A stretch of 45,844 bases of DNA from Methylobacterium terricola (lineage in GTDB: Bacteria; Pseudomonadota; Alphaproteobacteria; Rhizobiales; Beijerinckiaceae). The stretch is from contig NZ_VDDA01000033.1 in the NCBI RefSeq assembly GCF_006151805.1, positions 3,967 through 49,810 of the forward strand, in the 5' to 3' direction. Shown in pieces: positions 8,780-17,365 of this stretch (its first letter is position 1; each line of letters starts with the position of its first letter). Position numbers and translations under genes: made by a program. The notes under the pieces are model-generated. The model worked only from the letters and a program-made list of their open reading frames with translations. It was not told where the DNA came from and made no database searches.

Positions 8780-9192
8780 TCGACCCCCTGCTCGCCGCCT
8801 CCCGCCTCGCGAGCGCGGGCCTCGAAGCCCAGTCCCTGCGCATCCGGGTGGTGTCGGAGAACCTCGCCAACGCCCAGTCGACCGGCGACGCGCCGGGGGC
8901 CGACCCCTATGCGCGCAAGACCGTGACCTTCAAGGCCGAGCTCGACCGCGCGGTCGGCGCCGCCTCGGTGCGGGTGCGCGACATCGACACCGACAGGACC
9001 CCGTTCCGCGTCGAGTACGACCCGAGCAACCCGGCGGCGGACCAGAGCGGCAACGTCAAGCTGCCGAACGTGAACGCCCTGATCGAGATGGCCGACATGC
9101 GCGAGGCCAACCGCTCCTACGAAGCCAATCTGCAGGTGATCAAGCAGGCCCGCGCGATGGTGGCCAGCGTGATCGACCTCCTGAGGACATGA
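8776..9192 (+). CDS. flgC: Flagellar basal-body rod protein FlgC
   Basis: This 138-residue rod protein shows the FlgC hallmarks: an N-terminal segment RIRVVSENLANAQST (about residues 19-33) and a C-terminal MADMREANRSYEANLQVIKQARAM region. The GTG start overlaps the flgB stop by four bases (GTGA), the coupling also seen elsewhere in this cluster. It precedes fliE by only seven bases. The role is proximal rod assembly in the periplasm. Confidence 0.95.
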   Translation: MIDPLLAASRLASAGLEAQSLRIRVVSENLANAQSTGDAPGADPYARKTVTFKAELDRAVGAASVRVRDIDTDRTPFRVEYDPSNPAADQSGNVKLPNVNALIEMADMREANRSYEANLQVIKQARAMVASVIDLLRT

Positions 9193-9199
9193 GCATCCG

Positions 9200-9550
9200 A
9201 TGATCGAGGCCCTCACCCTCTCGGCCTTCGACCGGGCCGCCGCCTCCGGCCGGCCCGAGGCCGCTCCCCTGCAGCGCGCCATGCTGCCTCCGGTGACCGG
9301 CGCCGGCCTGCCCGGCGTCGAGGCCGCCGCGCCGACCGATTTCGGGCAGATCATGGCGAGCTTCGCCACGGGCGTACGCAACGACCTGCGCACCGGCGAG
9401 GCCGCCTCGATCGCCGGGATCCAGGGCAAGGTCTCGACCCAGCAGGTCGTCGAGGCGGTGATGTCCGCCGAGCAGAGCCTGCAGACCGCGGTCGCCATCC
9501 GCGACAAGGTCGTGTCCGCCTACCTCGAACTGAGCCGCATGGCGATCTGA
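9200..9550 (+). CDS. fliE: Flagellar hook-basal body complex protein FliE
   Basis: This 116-residue protein fits FliE, which joins the MS ring (FliF) to the rod and is exported first. The conserved C-terminal half is present: STQQVVEAVMSAEQSLQTAVAIRDKVVSAYLE, about residues 78-110. The N-terminal half is variable and Ala/Pro-rich. It is packed between flgC and flgG with gaps of 7 and 13 bases, which is the usual order in Rhizobiales. Confidence 0.94.
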   Translation: MIEALTLSAFDRAAASGRPEAAPLQRAMLPPVTGAGLPGVEAAAPTDFGQIMASFATGVRNDLRTGEAASIAGIQGKVSTQQVVEAVMSAEQSLQTAVAIRDKVVSAYLELSRMAI

Positions 9551-9563
9551 GGATTTCACGCAG

Positions 9564-10352
9564 ATGAGAGCGCTCGCCGTCGCCGCCACGGGCATGTCCG
9601 CCCAGCAGCTCAACCTCGAGGTCATCGCCAACAACATCGCCAACCTGAACACCACCGGGTTCAAGGGGGCGCGCGCCGAGTTCACCGACCTGCTCTACCA
9701 GGCCGAGCGGCAGCAGGGCGTGCCCAACCAGTCCGGCCAGGAGGCGATCCCCGAGGGCGCGATGCTCGGCCTCGGCGTGCGCGCCGCGGCGATCCGCAAC
9801 CTGCACCGCCAGGGCCAGCTCACCAATACGGCAAACCAGCTCGACCTGGCCATCAACGGCCGCGGCTACTTCCAGATCACCAGCCCGAGCGGCGAGATCA
9901 ACTACACCCGCGCCGGCGCCTTCAACAAGAACGCCACCGGCCAGCTCGTCACGCTCGAAGGCTACACCGTCGATCCGGCGATCCTGATCCCGCCGACCGC
10001 GACCGAGATCACCATCAACCAGTCGGGCCAGGTCTTCGCCAAGATCGAGGGCCAGGTGGCGCAGCAGAATATCGGCCAGATCACCATCGCCAACTTCGCC
10101 AACGAATCGGGCCTCGAGCCCCTCGGCAACGGCCTCTACCGCGAGACCCCGGCCTCGGGCGCGGCGGTGATCGGCAATCCGGGCGACGCCAGCTACGGCA
10201 AGCTGCAGCAGGGCTACCTCGAGGGCTCGAACGTGGATCCGGTGAAGGAGATCACCAGCCTGATCACCGCCCAGCGCTCGTTCGAGATGAACTCCAAGGT
10301 GATCCAGGCCGTCGACGAGATGGCGGGCACGATCTCCAAGGGCATCCGGTGA
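9564..10352 (+). CDS. flgG: Flagellar distal rod protein FlgG
   Basis: This 262-residue protein is full length for FlgG. It has the N-terminal rod motif (NLEVIANNIANLNTTGFKGAR, about residues 15-35), the FlgG-specific central part and the C-terminal coiled segment (VKEITSLITAQRSFEMNSKVIQ). It makes the distal rod inside the P and L rings, and those ring genes follow directly. The 71 bases after its stop and before flgA's open frame hold no gene. Confidence 0.96.
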   Translation: MRALAVAATGMSAQQLNLEVIANNIANLNTTGFKGARAEFTDLLYQAERQQGVPNQSGQEAIPEGAMLGLGVRAAAIRNLHRQGQLTNTANQLDLAINGRGYFQITSPSGEINYTRAGAFNKNATGQLVTLEGYTVDPAILIPPTATEITINQSGQVFAKIEGQVAQQNIGQITIANFANESGLEPLGNGLYRETPASGAAVIGNPGDASYGKLQQGYLEGSNVDPVKEITSLITAQRSFEMNSKVIQAVDEMAGTISKGIR

Positions 10353-10479
10353 GGGGCTTCCGGCCCGCCCGGACGCCCGCACCCCGCCATCCCCGAGCCT
10401 GACTTCGACGAGCCCGGGTTCGGTGAGACTGCCTCGCCGCCGCTTCCGGCGGCGCCCTCCCTCCCGGCGCGACACCCCC

Positions 10480-10998
10480 ATGCGTTCCTCTCCCCGGCGC
10501 CACTTCCTCCGGCACTCCCGTCTCCTGCTGGCGCTCGCCGGCCTCTGCCTTCCGGCCGCCCTCGGCGTGGCCGCTCCGACCTCCTCGTCCGCCGCCCTCG
10601 CAGCCGACGAGATGATGCTGCCGGTGCCGACCGTGACGATCTATCCGGGCGATACGATCAAGGAATCGATGCTGCGGCTGCAGGCCTACCCGACGACCTT
10701 CCGGGCCCGCGCCGCGGTGATCGACGCGCCGCTCGCCATCGTCGGGCGCACCGCCCGCCGGATGCTGCTGCCGGGCGAGCCGGTGCCGGTCAACGCCGTC
10801 GACGATCCGCGCCTCGTCACCCGCGGCACGCCGACCCAGATGATCTTCGAGGAGAACGGCCTCGTCATCACGGCGGTCGGGTCGCCGCTGCAGAATGGCG
10901 GCCTCGGCGAGACCATCCGGGTGCGCAACACCGACACCAACCGCATCGTGCTGGGCACCGTCATGCCCGACGGGCGCATCAAGATCGGCGGGTTCTGA
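10480..10998 (+). CDS. flgA: Flagellar P-ring assembly chaperone FlgA
   Basis: From the ATG at 10480 this is a 172-residue exported protein. Arginines precede a hydrophobic signal core (LLLALAGLCLPAALGVAA). The open frame extends upstream to 10423, but the extra residues are Arg-rich and unlikely. The mature part matches the short alphaproteobacterial FlgA: an SAF-like segment (VTIYPGDTIKESML), the GRTARRMLLPGEPV motif, and a final beta domain ending in GTVMPDGRIKIGGF. FlgA is the periplasmic chaperone for FlgI, the next gene. Its stop overlaps the flgI ATG by one base (TGATG). Confidence 0.92.
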   Translation: MRSSPRRHFLRHSRLLLALAGLCLPAALGVAAPTSSSAALAADEMMLPVPTVTIYPGDTIKESMLRLQAYPTTFRARAAVIDAPLAIVGRTARRMLLPGEPVPVNAVDDPRLVTRGTPTQMIFEENGLVITAVGSPLQNGGLGETIRVRNTDTNRIVLGTVMPDGRIKIGGF

Positions 10999-12161
10999 TG
11001 CGGGCCGCCCTCCGCGTCCTTCAGGCGGGTCTCGTCCTGGCGCTGGTCCTCGCGCTGGCCCTCGACGGCGCGCCGGTCCTGCCCGCGCACGCCGCCGCGC
11101 CGGTGATCGCCACCGGCGGCTTCGCCCGGATCAAGGACGTCGCCAGCCTCAAGGGCGTGCGCGACAACCAGATCGTCGGCTACGGCCTCGTCACCGGCCT
11201 GCAAGGCACCGGCGACACCCTGCGCAACGCCCAGTTCACCGAGCAGTCGCTGCAATCGATGCTCGACCGGATGGGCATCAACGTGCGCGATGCGCGCCTG
11301 CGCACCCGCAACGTCGCCGCCGTGATGGTGACGGCGGACCTGCCGCCCTATGTCGGCGCCGGCTCGCGCATCGACGTGACCGTCACGTCGCTCGGCGACG
11401 CGACCTCGCTGCGCGGCGGCACCCTGCTGATGACGCCCCTGTCCGGCGGCGACGGCAACGTCTATGCGGCCGCCCAGGGACCGCTCGCGGTCTCGGGGTT
11501 CTCGGCCCAGGGCCAGGCCGAGCAGCTGACGCAGGGCGTGCCGACCGCCGGCCGCATCCCCAACGGCGCGCTGATCGAGCGCGAGGTGCCGGGCGCGTTC
11601 CGCGATCTGCCCGAGCTGATCTTCGAGCTGAAGAACCCCGACTTCAAGACGGCGACGTTGGTGGCCGACGCCATCAACGCCTACGCGATCGGCCGCTTCC
11701 GCCGCCGCATCGCCAGCCCGCGTGACCAGCGCTCGGTGGTGCTCCAGCGCCCCCGCGACATGGTCCTGCCGCGGCTCGTCGCCGAGATCGGCGACCTGAC
11801 GATCCAGCCCGACGTGCCGGCCCGGGTCGTCGTCGACCAGCGCACCGGCACGGTGGTGATCGGCCGCAACGTGCAGATCTCCACGGTGGCGGTCACCCAC
11901 GGCAACCTCACGGTGCGGGTCACCGAGACGCCGGAGGTGTCGCAGCCCGCGCCCTTCTCCAACGGCCAGACCACCGTGGTGCCGCGCACCGAGGTCACGG
12001 CGCGCGAGGAGACCGGCCGGCTCGCGGTGATCGGCGGCTCGGACCTGCAGACGCTGGTCCGCGGCCTCAACCAGGTCGGCCTCAAGCCCACCGACATCAT
12101 CGCGATCCTCCAGGCGGTGAAGACCGCCGGCGCCCTCCAGGCGGAGCTCGTCGTGCAATGA
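10998..12161 (+). CDS. flgI: Flagellar P-ring protein FlgI
   Basis: This 387-residue protein has a long signal peptide (about residues 1-33, ending AHAAA). The rest is canonical FlgI: ARIKDVASLKGVRDNQIVGYGLVTGL at the mature N-terminus, DVTVTSLGDATSL..GG.LLMTPL in the middle and the C-terminal LVRGLNQVGLKPTDIIAILQ. It forms the peptidoglycan-level ring around the rod. The 3' end overlaps the next gene by four bases (ATGA). It is slightly longer than average because of the extended leader. Confidence 0.96.
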   Translation: MRAALRVLQAGLVLALVLALALDGAPVLPAHAAAPVIATGGFARIKDVASLKGVRDNQIVGYGLVTGLQGTGDTLRNAQFTEQSLQSMLDRMGINVRDARLRTRNVAAVMVTADLPPYVGAGSRIDVTVTSLGDATSLRGGTLLMTPLSGGDGNVYAAAQGPLAVSGFSAQGQAEQLTQGVPTAGRIPNGALIEREVPGAFRDLPELIFELKNPDFKTATLVADAINAYAIGRFRRRIASPRDQRSVVLQRPRDMVLPRLVAEIGDLTIQPDVPARVVVDQRTGTVVIGRNVQISTVAVTHGNLTVRVTETPEVSQPAPFSNGQTTVVPRTEVTAREETGRLAVIGGSDLQTLVRGLNQVGLKPTDIIAILQAVKTAGALQAELVVQ

Positions 12162-12751
12162 CCCGGATCCTCCTCGCCGCCCTCCTGCTGGCGCCTGCCC
12201 TGGCCTTTTCCGGCCCGGCGCGGGCCGCCGGCGACGGCCACGGCGCTCCGGCGAGCGACCCCGCCAAGGACGCGGCGATGCGCGCCATCGCGGCCCGCGA
12301 CGCCCCCAAGGAGCCGACCGCCCAGGACTTCGTCGCCCGGGACGCCAAGGAGGCGGCCAAGAGCGGCTATTGCGCCACCATCGCGGATGCGGCGGCCGAT
12401 GCCCGCTTCGCCTGGCAGAAGGAGCAGCTCGCCGCGCTCGAGAAGCAGGTCGAGGAGCGCATCCGCCGCCTCGAGGAGAAGCGCGCCGAGTACGAGGCGG
12501 TGGTCCAGCGCCGCAAGGAGTTCCTGGCCAAGGCCGACGAGAGCGTGGTGGCGGTCTACGCCAAGATGCGGGCCGACGCCGCGGCGCTCCAGCTCTCCAA
12601 CATGCCCGAGGACAACGCCGCGGCGATCCTGGTGAAGCTCAATTCCCGGACGGCGAGCGCGGTGCTCGCCGAGATGGAGGCCTCCCGCGCCGCCGCCCTC
12701 GCCCGCCGGATGGCCGAGGCCGGCCGCCGCAAGGACAACGAGAGATCGTGA
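12158..12751 (+). CDS. motE: MotE-like periplasmic motility protein
   Basis: This 197-residue exported protein has a signal peptide ending near residue 24 and a long charged coiled coil (about residues 88-140, KEQLAALEKQVEERIRRLEEKR). A C-terminal helical MgtE-N/FliG-like segment follows (LQLSNMPEDNAAAILVKLNSRTASAVLAEM). In rhizobia the protein at this position, between flgI and flgH, is MotE, a chaperone for the periplasmic motility protein MotC. That assignment here rests on position and architecture. A free cysteine sits near residue 71 (SGYCATI), as in that family. It overlaps flgI (ATGA) and flgH (one base). Confidence 0.8.
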   Translation: MTRILLAALLLAPALAFSGPARAAGDGHGAPASDPAKDAAMRAIAARDAPKEPTAQDFVARDAKEAAKSGYCATIADAAADARFAWQKEQLAALEKQVEERIRRLEEKRAEYEAVVQRRKEFLAKADESVVAVYAKMRADAAALQLSNMPEDNAAAILVKLNSRTASAVLAEMEASRAAALARRMAEAGRRKDNERS

Positions 12752-13473
12752 TGACCCGCCCGATTCCGGCCGCCTGCCTTCTCGCCCTCGCTGCGTCGAG
12801 CCTGTCCCTCGCCGGCTGCCAGAGCCGGCTCGACGAGTTCGGCCGCCCGCCGACCCTGACGCCGATCGGCACCGGGCTCGCCGCCCCGCGCGAGGCCCTG
12901 CCCTCGACCTTCGGCTCGCTCCAGGGCCGGCACAGCTACCACTCGACCTGGACCCCGGCGAGCGCCGACCTGTTCCAGGATCCCCGCGCCCGCAACATCG
13001 GCGACGTGCTGACGGTCAGCATCCTGATCAACGACAAGGCGCAGTTCGACAATGCCAGCGACCGCTCGCGCAGCCAGAAGTCGAGCCTCGGCTTCGATTT
13101 CGGCTACGGCGTCTCGGGGCTGAAGGATTCGGCCACCGCCGATGCCGGCATCCGCTCCGGCACCGAGACCAAGGGCCAGGGCACCATCGACCGCAAGGAG
13201 AACCTGAGCCTGTCGGTGGCCGCCGTCATCACCGAGGTGCTGCCGAACGGCAACCTCCTGATCAGCGGCTCGCAGGAGATCCGGGTCAACAACGAGGTCC
13301 GGGTGCTCAACGTCGCCGGCATCGTGCGGCCGCGCGACATCTCGCGCAAGAACACCATTGACTACGACAAGATCGCCGAGGCCCGCGTCTCCTATGGCGG
13401 CCGCGGCCGCCTGACCGACGTGCAGGGACCGACCCTCGGCCAGCAGATCTTCGAGACCGTCGCGCCGTTCTGA
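12751..13473 (+). CDS. flgH: Flagellar L-ring lipoprotein FlgH
   Basis: This 240-residue outer-membrane lipoprotein has a lipobox LAGC at about residues 19-22 after a short signal peptide. Conserved FlgH segments follow: RARNIGDVLTVSI, GQGTIDRKENLSLSVAAVITEVLPNGNL, EIRVNNEVRVLNVAGIVRPRDIS and the aromatic end QQIFETVAPF. It makes the L ring with FlgI's P ring. The ATG at 12751 overlaps the motE stop; a GTG one codon earlier is possible. A strong stem-loop at 13484-13516 directly follows its stop. Confidence 0.95.
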   Translation: MTRPIPAACLLALAASSLSLAGCQSRLDEFGRPPTLTPIGTGLAAPREALPSTFGSLQGRHSYHSTWTPASADLFQDPRARNIGDVLTVSILINDKAQFDNASDRSRSQKSSLGFDFGYGVSGLKDSATADAGIRSGTETKGQGTIDRKENLSLSVAAVITEVLPNGNLLISGSQEIRVNNEVRVLNVAGIVRPRDISRKNTIDYDKIAEARVSYGGRGRLTDVQGPTLGQQIFETVAPF

Positions 13474-13483
13474 CGGCCGTACA

Positions 13484-13516
13484 GCATCGCCCGATGCCGC
13501 CGCCATCGGGCGATGC
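13484..13516 (+). terminator. Strong stem-loop between flgH and fliL
   Basis: A perfect 13-bp stem (arms 13484-13496 and 13504-13516, first arm GCATCGCCCGATG) with a 7-base loop begins 11 bases after the flgH stop. The following CTCCTGTCTTTG is only weakly T-rich, so it may be a leaky terminator, a processing/stability element or a repeat. It splits the flagellar block into two parts, and 85 further bases separate it from fliL. Confidence 0.5.
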
Positions 13517-13601
13517 CTCCTGTCTTTGATTGTACCGCATCGTCTACGACGAGCCGGTGTCCACTGCGTCGGACGATGCTTGAGAACCCGAAGGACCCGC
13601 G

Positions 13602-14093
13602 ATGGCGGACAAGGACGACAAGAAGAAGGGCGGCGGCAAGGCGTGGATCGGCGCGCTCGCCCTCTGCACCCTGGTGGCGGTCGGCACCGGCGCCGCCCTC
13701 GGGATGTACCTGATGACGAGCGTCGAGAAGGCCGCGGGCGAGAAGGCGCGCGAGGCGGCGGAGCACGAGAAGGCCGCCAAGGTCCTGAACTATGCCGGGG
13801 ACCTGACCCTGCGCAGCGTCGGCTCGGTGGTGACGAACCTCGCCGAGCCGGCGGATTCCTGGATCCGGCTCGAATCCTCGGTGGTGTTCAAGACCGGCAG
13901 CCTGCCGACCCCGGACATCACCGTGGCGGAGATCAAGACCGACATCATCGCCTATCTGCGCACGCTCTCGACGGCGCAGATCGAGGGGGCGAGCGGCCTG
14001 CAACACCTGCGCGAGGACCTGAACGAGCGCGTCATCCTGCGGACCAAGGGCGCGGTGCGCGAGGTCATCGTCGAAGCGCTGGTGGTCCAGTGA
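13602..14093 (+). CDS. fliL: Flagellar basal body-associated protein FliL
   Basis: This 163-residue protein has a short Lys-rich cytoplasmic N-terminus (DKDDKKKGGGK), one membrane helix (about residues 14-34) and a periplasmic FliL domain. The C-terminus has the family's LREDLNERV and KGAVREVIVEALVVQ elements. FliL forms a ring around the stator and supports torque. It follows the 13484-13516 stem-loop, so it may have its own promoter. Its stop overlaps the fliP GTG by four bases (GTGA). Confidence 0.9.
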   Translation: MADKDDKKKGGGKAWIGALALCTLVAVGTGAALGMYLMTSVEKAAGEKAREAAEHEKAAKVLNYAGDLTLRSVGSVVTNLAEPADSWIRLESSVVFKTGSLPTPDITVAEIKTDIIAYLRTLSTAQIEGASGLQHLREDLNERVILRTKGAVREVIVEALVVQ

Positions 14094-14863
14094 GCCGGCG
14101 CACCAGGCTCGTCGTCGCGACGGCCCTCCTCCTGATCCTTCCCGCCGGCGCGGCGCTGGCGCAGGGGGCTGCCGGCACCGTCACCGGCATCCCTGCCCTC
14201 GATTCGCTGCTGCCCGCCGGCAACGGTGCGGCGAGCGGGCGCATCCTCCAGCTCGTCGCGCTGCTGACGGTGCTGTCGCTCGCGCCGGGCCTGCTCGTGA
14301 TGGTGACGAGCTTCACCCGCTTCGCGGTGGCGTTCTCGTTCCTGCGCTCGGGACTGGGCCTGCAGAGCACGCCGGCCAACCTGTTCCTCGTCAGCCTGTC
14401 GCTGTTCATGACCTTCTACGTCATGGCGCCGACCTTCGACCGGGCCTGGAGCGAGGGCGTGCGGCCGCTCCAGGAGAACCGGATCAGCGAGGAGGAGGCC
14501 TTCACCCGCATCACCGACCCGTTCCGCGAGTTCATGTCGGCCCAGGTGCGCCCGAAGGATCTCCAGACCTTCCAGGACCTCGCCAGCCGCAACTTCCCCA
14601 AGCCCCAAGAGGGGGAGAAGATCGACCTGCGCATCCTGATCCCGGCCTTCATGATCTCGGAGCTGCGCCGCGGCTTCGAGATCGGGTTCCTCATCGCCCT
14701 GCCCTTCCTCGTCATCGACATGATCGTCTCCACGATCGTGATGTCGATGGGCATGATGATGCTGCCGCCGACGGTGATCTCGCTGCCGTTCAAGGTACTG
14801 TTCTTCATCTTGATCGACGGCTGGAATTTGCTGGTGAGCGGTCTGGTCCGGTCGTTCTTCTAA
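14090..14863 (+). CDS. fliP: Flagellar type III export protein FliP
   Basis: From the GTG at 14090 this is a 257-residue protein with a cleavable-type signal sequence (to about residue 25) and four membrane helices, as usual for FliP. Family landmarks are ILQLVALLTVLSLAPGLLVMVTSFTRF, the periplasmic FREFMSAQV region, ISELRRGFEIGFLIALPFLVIDMIVS and MGMMMLPP. FliP pentamers form the export gate core with FliQ and FliR, which are not in this window. The GTGA overlap with fliL supports the start. Confidence 0.96.
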   Translation: MSRRTRLVVATALLLILPAGAALAQGAAGTVTGIPALDSLLPAGNGAASGRILQLVALLTVLSLAPGLLVMVTSFTRFAVAFSFLRSGLGLQSTPANLFLVSLSLFMTFYVMAPTFDRAWSEGVRPLQENRISEEEAFTRITDPFREFMSAQVRPKDLQTFQDLASRNFPKPQEGEKIDLRILIPAFMISELRRGFEIGFLIALPFLVIDMIVSTIVMSMGMMMLPPTVISLPFKVLFFILIDGWNLLVSGLVRSFF

Positions 14864-15007
14864 CCGTCGTCGAGAGCCGGGGCGGGGGAACGGCGCATCC
14901 GGAGCTTACCGTTAGAAGCCTGACGTTAGGTCTCCGCATGGGGTTCGCGTCAATTTTTGGCGTGCAATCAAACGGGCAGGAAGACATCCGCTCGAGAGAC
15001 CCCGCCG

Positions 15008-16537
15008 ATGGCCTTGCCGCCCCGCCTCGCGCGAAGGCTGCGCTCGACCCGCACCTGGATCGCCCTCGGCGTCCTGGCGCCCGCCGGCATGCTCGCCCTG
15101 TCCGGGGTGATGCTGCTCGACCTCAGGCGCGACGCCTGGGACAAGGCGGACCAGACCTCCCGGAACCTGCTCCAGGTCATCGAGCGCGACATCGCCCGCA
15201 ACGTCGAGATCATCGATCTCGGCCTGCGCGCCGCCGTCGACAACCTGAAGGTGCCCGGGGTGGCCGAGGCGACGCCGGCCCTGCGCCGGCTCATCCTGTT
15301 CGACCGCGCGGCGACGGCCCGGGACATGGGCGACATGTTCGTCCTTGACGAGAACGGCGACGGCGTCGCCGACGCCGCGCAGGTCCCGGTCCGCAAGGTC
15401 AACTATGCGGACCGCGCCTATTTCCAGGTCCACAAGGCCCGCGCCGATCTCGGCCTGCACATCAGCGCGCCCCTGGTCTCCCGCCTGACCGGCGCCCGCA
15501 CGATCGTGCTCAGCCGCCGCATCGACAAGGCCGACGGGAGCTTCGGCGGCATCGCCCTGGCGACGCTCCGGCTCAGCTATTTCCGCCGCATGTTCGACCA
15601 GATCGCGCTCGGGCGCGACGGCGCGATCAACCTCTACGAGCGCGACGGCACGCGCGTGATGCGCCCCCCCTACGACGAGGCCGATATCGGCGTGAACATC
15701 GCCGGCACGGAGAATTTCGACCGCTTCGTGCGCGAGCGCGCCGGCACCTTCGTCAACCGGTCGGTGCGCGACGGGATCGAGCGCCATTACGCCTTCACCC
15801 AGGTCGGCGAGTGGCCGCTCCTGATCAACGTCGCGCTCTCCACCCGGGAGATCGAGGCCGAGTGGCGCGCCAAGGCCCTGGTGATCGGGACGATCGTGCT
15901 GGTGCTGTGCGGCCTGACCGTCCTGCTCTCGCTGCTCTACGGGCGCGACCTGCGCCGCCGGGCGGCGCTGGAGGCCGAGCTCGCCCGGCTCTCGCGGACC
16001 GACCCGCTCACCGGCCTGCCGAACCGGCGGCACTTCGAGCAGGCCTTCGAGGATGCCTGGACGACGGCGAGGCGCGCCGGCCGGCCGCTCGCGCTGCTCG
16101 TGGTCGATGCCGACCATTTCAAGAGCTGCAACGACCGCCACGGGCATGCGGTCGGCGACGAGGTGCTGAAGGGGCTGGCGCGCGGCCTGTCGGCGAGCGT
16201 CCACCGGCCCGGCGACCTCGTGGCGCGGATCGGCGGCGAGGAATTCGCGGTTCTGCTGCCCGACACCGACGCCGAGGGCGGCCTGCGCATCGCCGGCCGG
16301 ATCCACGATGCGGTGGCGACCTTCGGCCTGCCCTCGGCCGGCATCGGCCCCGGCGGCGTCACCGTGAGCATCGGCCTCGGCGTCAGCCCCGTCGCCGGCG
16401 ACACCCTGCGGGACGACCTCTACCGCCGGGCCGACGCCGCGCTCTACGCGGCGAAGGGCGCCGGCCGCAACTGCACGCGCGCCGCCGATGCCGATCCTGG
16501 GCCGCTGCGCCTGGTCGGCACCCTGGTCGGTACATGA
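15008..16537 (+). CDS. Membrane diguanylate cyclase with extracytoplasmic sensor domain
   Basis: From the ATG at 15008 the protein has 509 residues; a TTG at 14957 is less likely. It has membrane helix 1 (about 14-36), a periplasmic PAS-like/dCache sensor (about 37-290, with NYADRAYFQVHKA), helix 2 (about 295-318) and a C-terminal GGDEF domain. The active site is GGEEF at 409-413, preceded by RTDPLTGLPNRRHFE. The product-inhibition I-site RPGD is at 400-403, exactly five residues upstream, so the enzyme should make c-di-GMP with feedback control. It is read in the same direction as the flagellar block, 144 bases downstream. A link to motility is inferred from position only. It converges with eutC, 21 bases apart. 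Confidence 0.92.
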   Translation: MALPPRLARRLRSTRTWIALGVLAPAGMLALSGVMLLDLRRDAWDKADQTSRNLLQVIERDIARNVEIIDLGLRAAVDNLKVPGVAEATPALRRLILFDRAATARDMGDMFVLDENGDGVADAAQVPVRKVNYADRAYFQVHKARADLGLHISAPLVSRLTGARTIVLSRRIDKADGSFGGIALATLRLSYFRRMFDQIALGRDGAINLYERDGTRVMRPPYDEADIGVNIAGTENFDRFVRERAGTFVNRSVRDGIERHYAFTQVGEWPLLINVALSTREIEAEWRAKALVIGTIVLVLCGLTVLLSLLYGRDLRRRAALEAELARLSRTDPLTGLPNRRHFEQAFEDAWTTARRAGRPLALLVVDADHFKSCNDRHGHAVGDEVLKGLARGLSASVHRPGDLVARIGGEEFAVLLPDTDAEGGLRIAGRIHDAVATFGLPSAGIGPGGVTVSIGLGVSPVAGDTLRDDLYRRADAALYAAKGAGRNCTRAADADPGPLRLVGTLVGT

Positions 16538-16558
16538 TCCGCCGCAGCCGCGCGGCCG

Positions 16559-17365
16559 TCATCGGCGGTCGGGCACCATCCCGCGCCCCTCCGGGCCCTC
16601 CAGCAACCGGTCGCTCTCGTCCTTCAGCGCCACGCCGGTGAGCCGCCGGGTCAGCGCCTGACCGATCAGCCAGTGCAGCTTGAACGCCGCGAGATCCGGC
16701 TTCAGCCCTGCCGCCCGCACGTTCGACAGGCAGTTGCGCTCGGCATCGTTCCGGCCCGGGCGCGGATCGAAGGTGAGATAGATCCCGAGGCTGTCCGGCG
16801 AGGACAGGCCGGGCCGCTCGCCGATCAGCACCGCGACGGCGCGGGCCTTGAGCAGCGTCCCGACCGCGTCGCCGAGCGCCACCCTGCCTTGCGTCGCCAC
16901 CACCACCGGCGTGAGGCGCCAGCCCGATCCGGCGAGCGCCGGTTTGAGCGCGCTCAAGAGCGGCACCGCCCCCTCGTGGACCGCCCGGGCCGAGAGCCCG
17001 TCCGCCACCACGAGGGCGAGGTCGACCGGCTCGCCGGCGGCGGCCGCCAGCGCGGCCGCCGAGGCCTCGTCGAGCCGGCGGCCGAGATCCGGACGTCGCA
17101 GGTAGGTCGCCCGGTCGGGCGCGGCCGAGGCCGCCGCCAGGGTGTCGAAGCCCAGAGCCGCGATCCCGGCCCGCACCGCCGCCGCATCGAGGGGGGTGTG
17201 CACCGCGTCGCGGGCCTGGGCGTGGGCGAGGCCGAAGCGCAGGACCTCGCGGGTCGGCAGGCCGGACCCGGCGCGGCCCAGCGCGATGCGGGCCGGCGTC
17301 AGGGCGGCGAGGCGGCGCCACGCGGCCGCGGGATCATCCGCGGCGGAATCGTCGTCGCGGCTCAC
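16559..17365 (-). CDS. eutC: Ethanolamine ammonia-lyase small subunit
   Basis: This 268-residue protein matches EutC, the small subunit of the adenosylcobalamin-dependent lyase that turns ethanolamine into acetaldehyde and ammonia. Visible landmarks are LTPARIALGRAGSGLPT near the start, DLALVVADGLSARAV, VAVLIGERPGLSSPDSLGIYLTF and RNCLSNVRAAGL. I chose the GTG at 17365, which overlaps the eutB stop (GTGA); an open frame extends 28 codons upstream inside eutB but is a shadow. It forms a two-gene unit with eutB. No reactivase (eutA), dehydrogenase or microcompartment genes are in the window. Confidence 0.95.
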   Translation of the reverse strand: MSRDDDSAADDPAAAWRRLAALTPARIALGRAGSGLPTREVLRFGLAHAQARDAVHTPLDAAAVRAGIAALGFDTLAAASAAPDRATYLRRPDLGRRLDEASAAALAAAAGEPVDLALVVADGLSARAVHEGAVPLLSALKPALAGSGWRLTPVVVATQGRVALGDAVGTLLKARAVAVLIGERPGLSSPDSLGIYLTFDPRPGRNDAERNCLSNVRAAGLKPDLAAFKLHWLIGQALTRRLTGVALKDESDRLLEGPEGRGMVPDRR

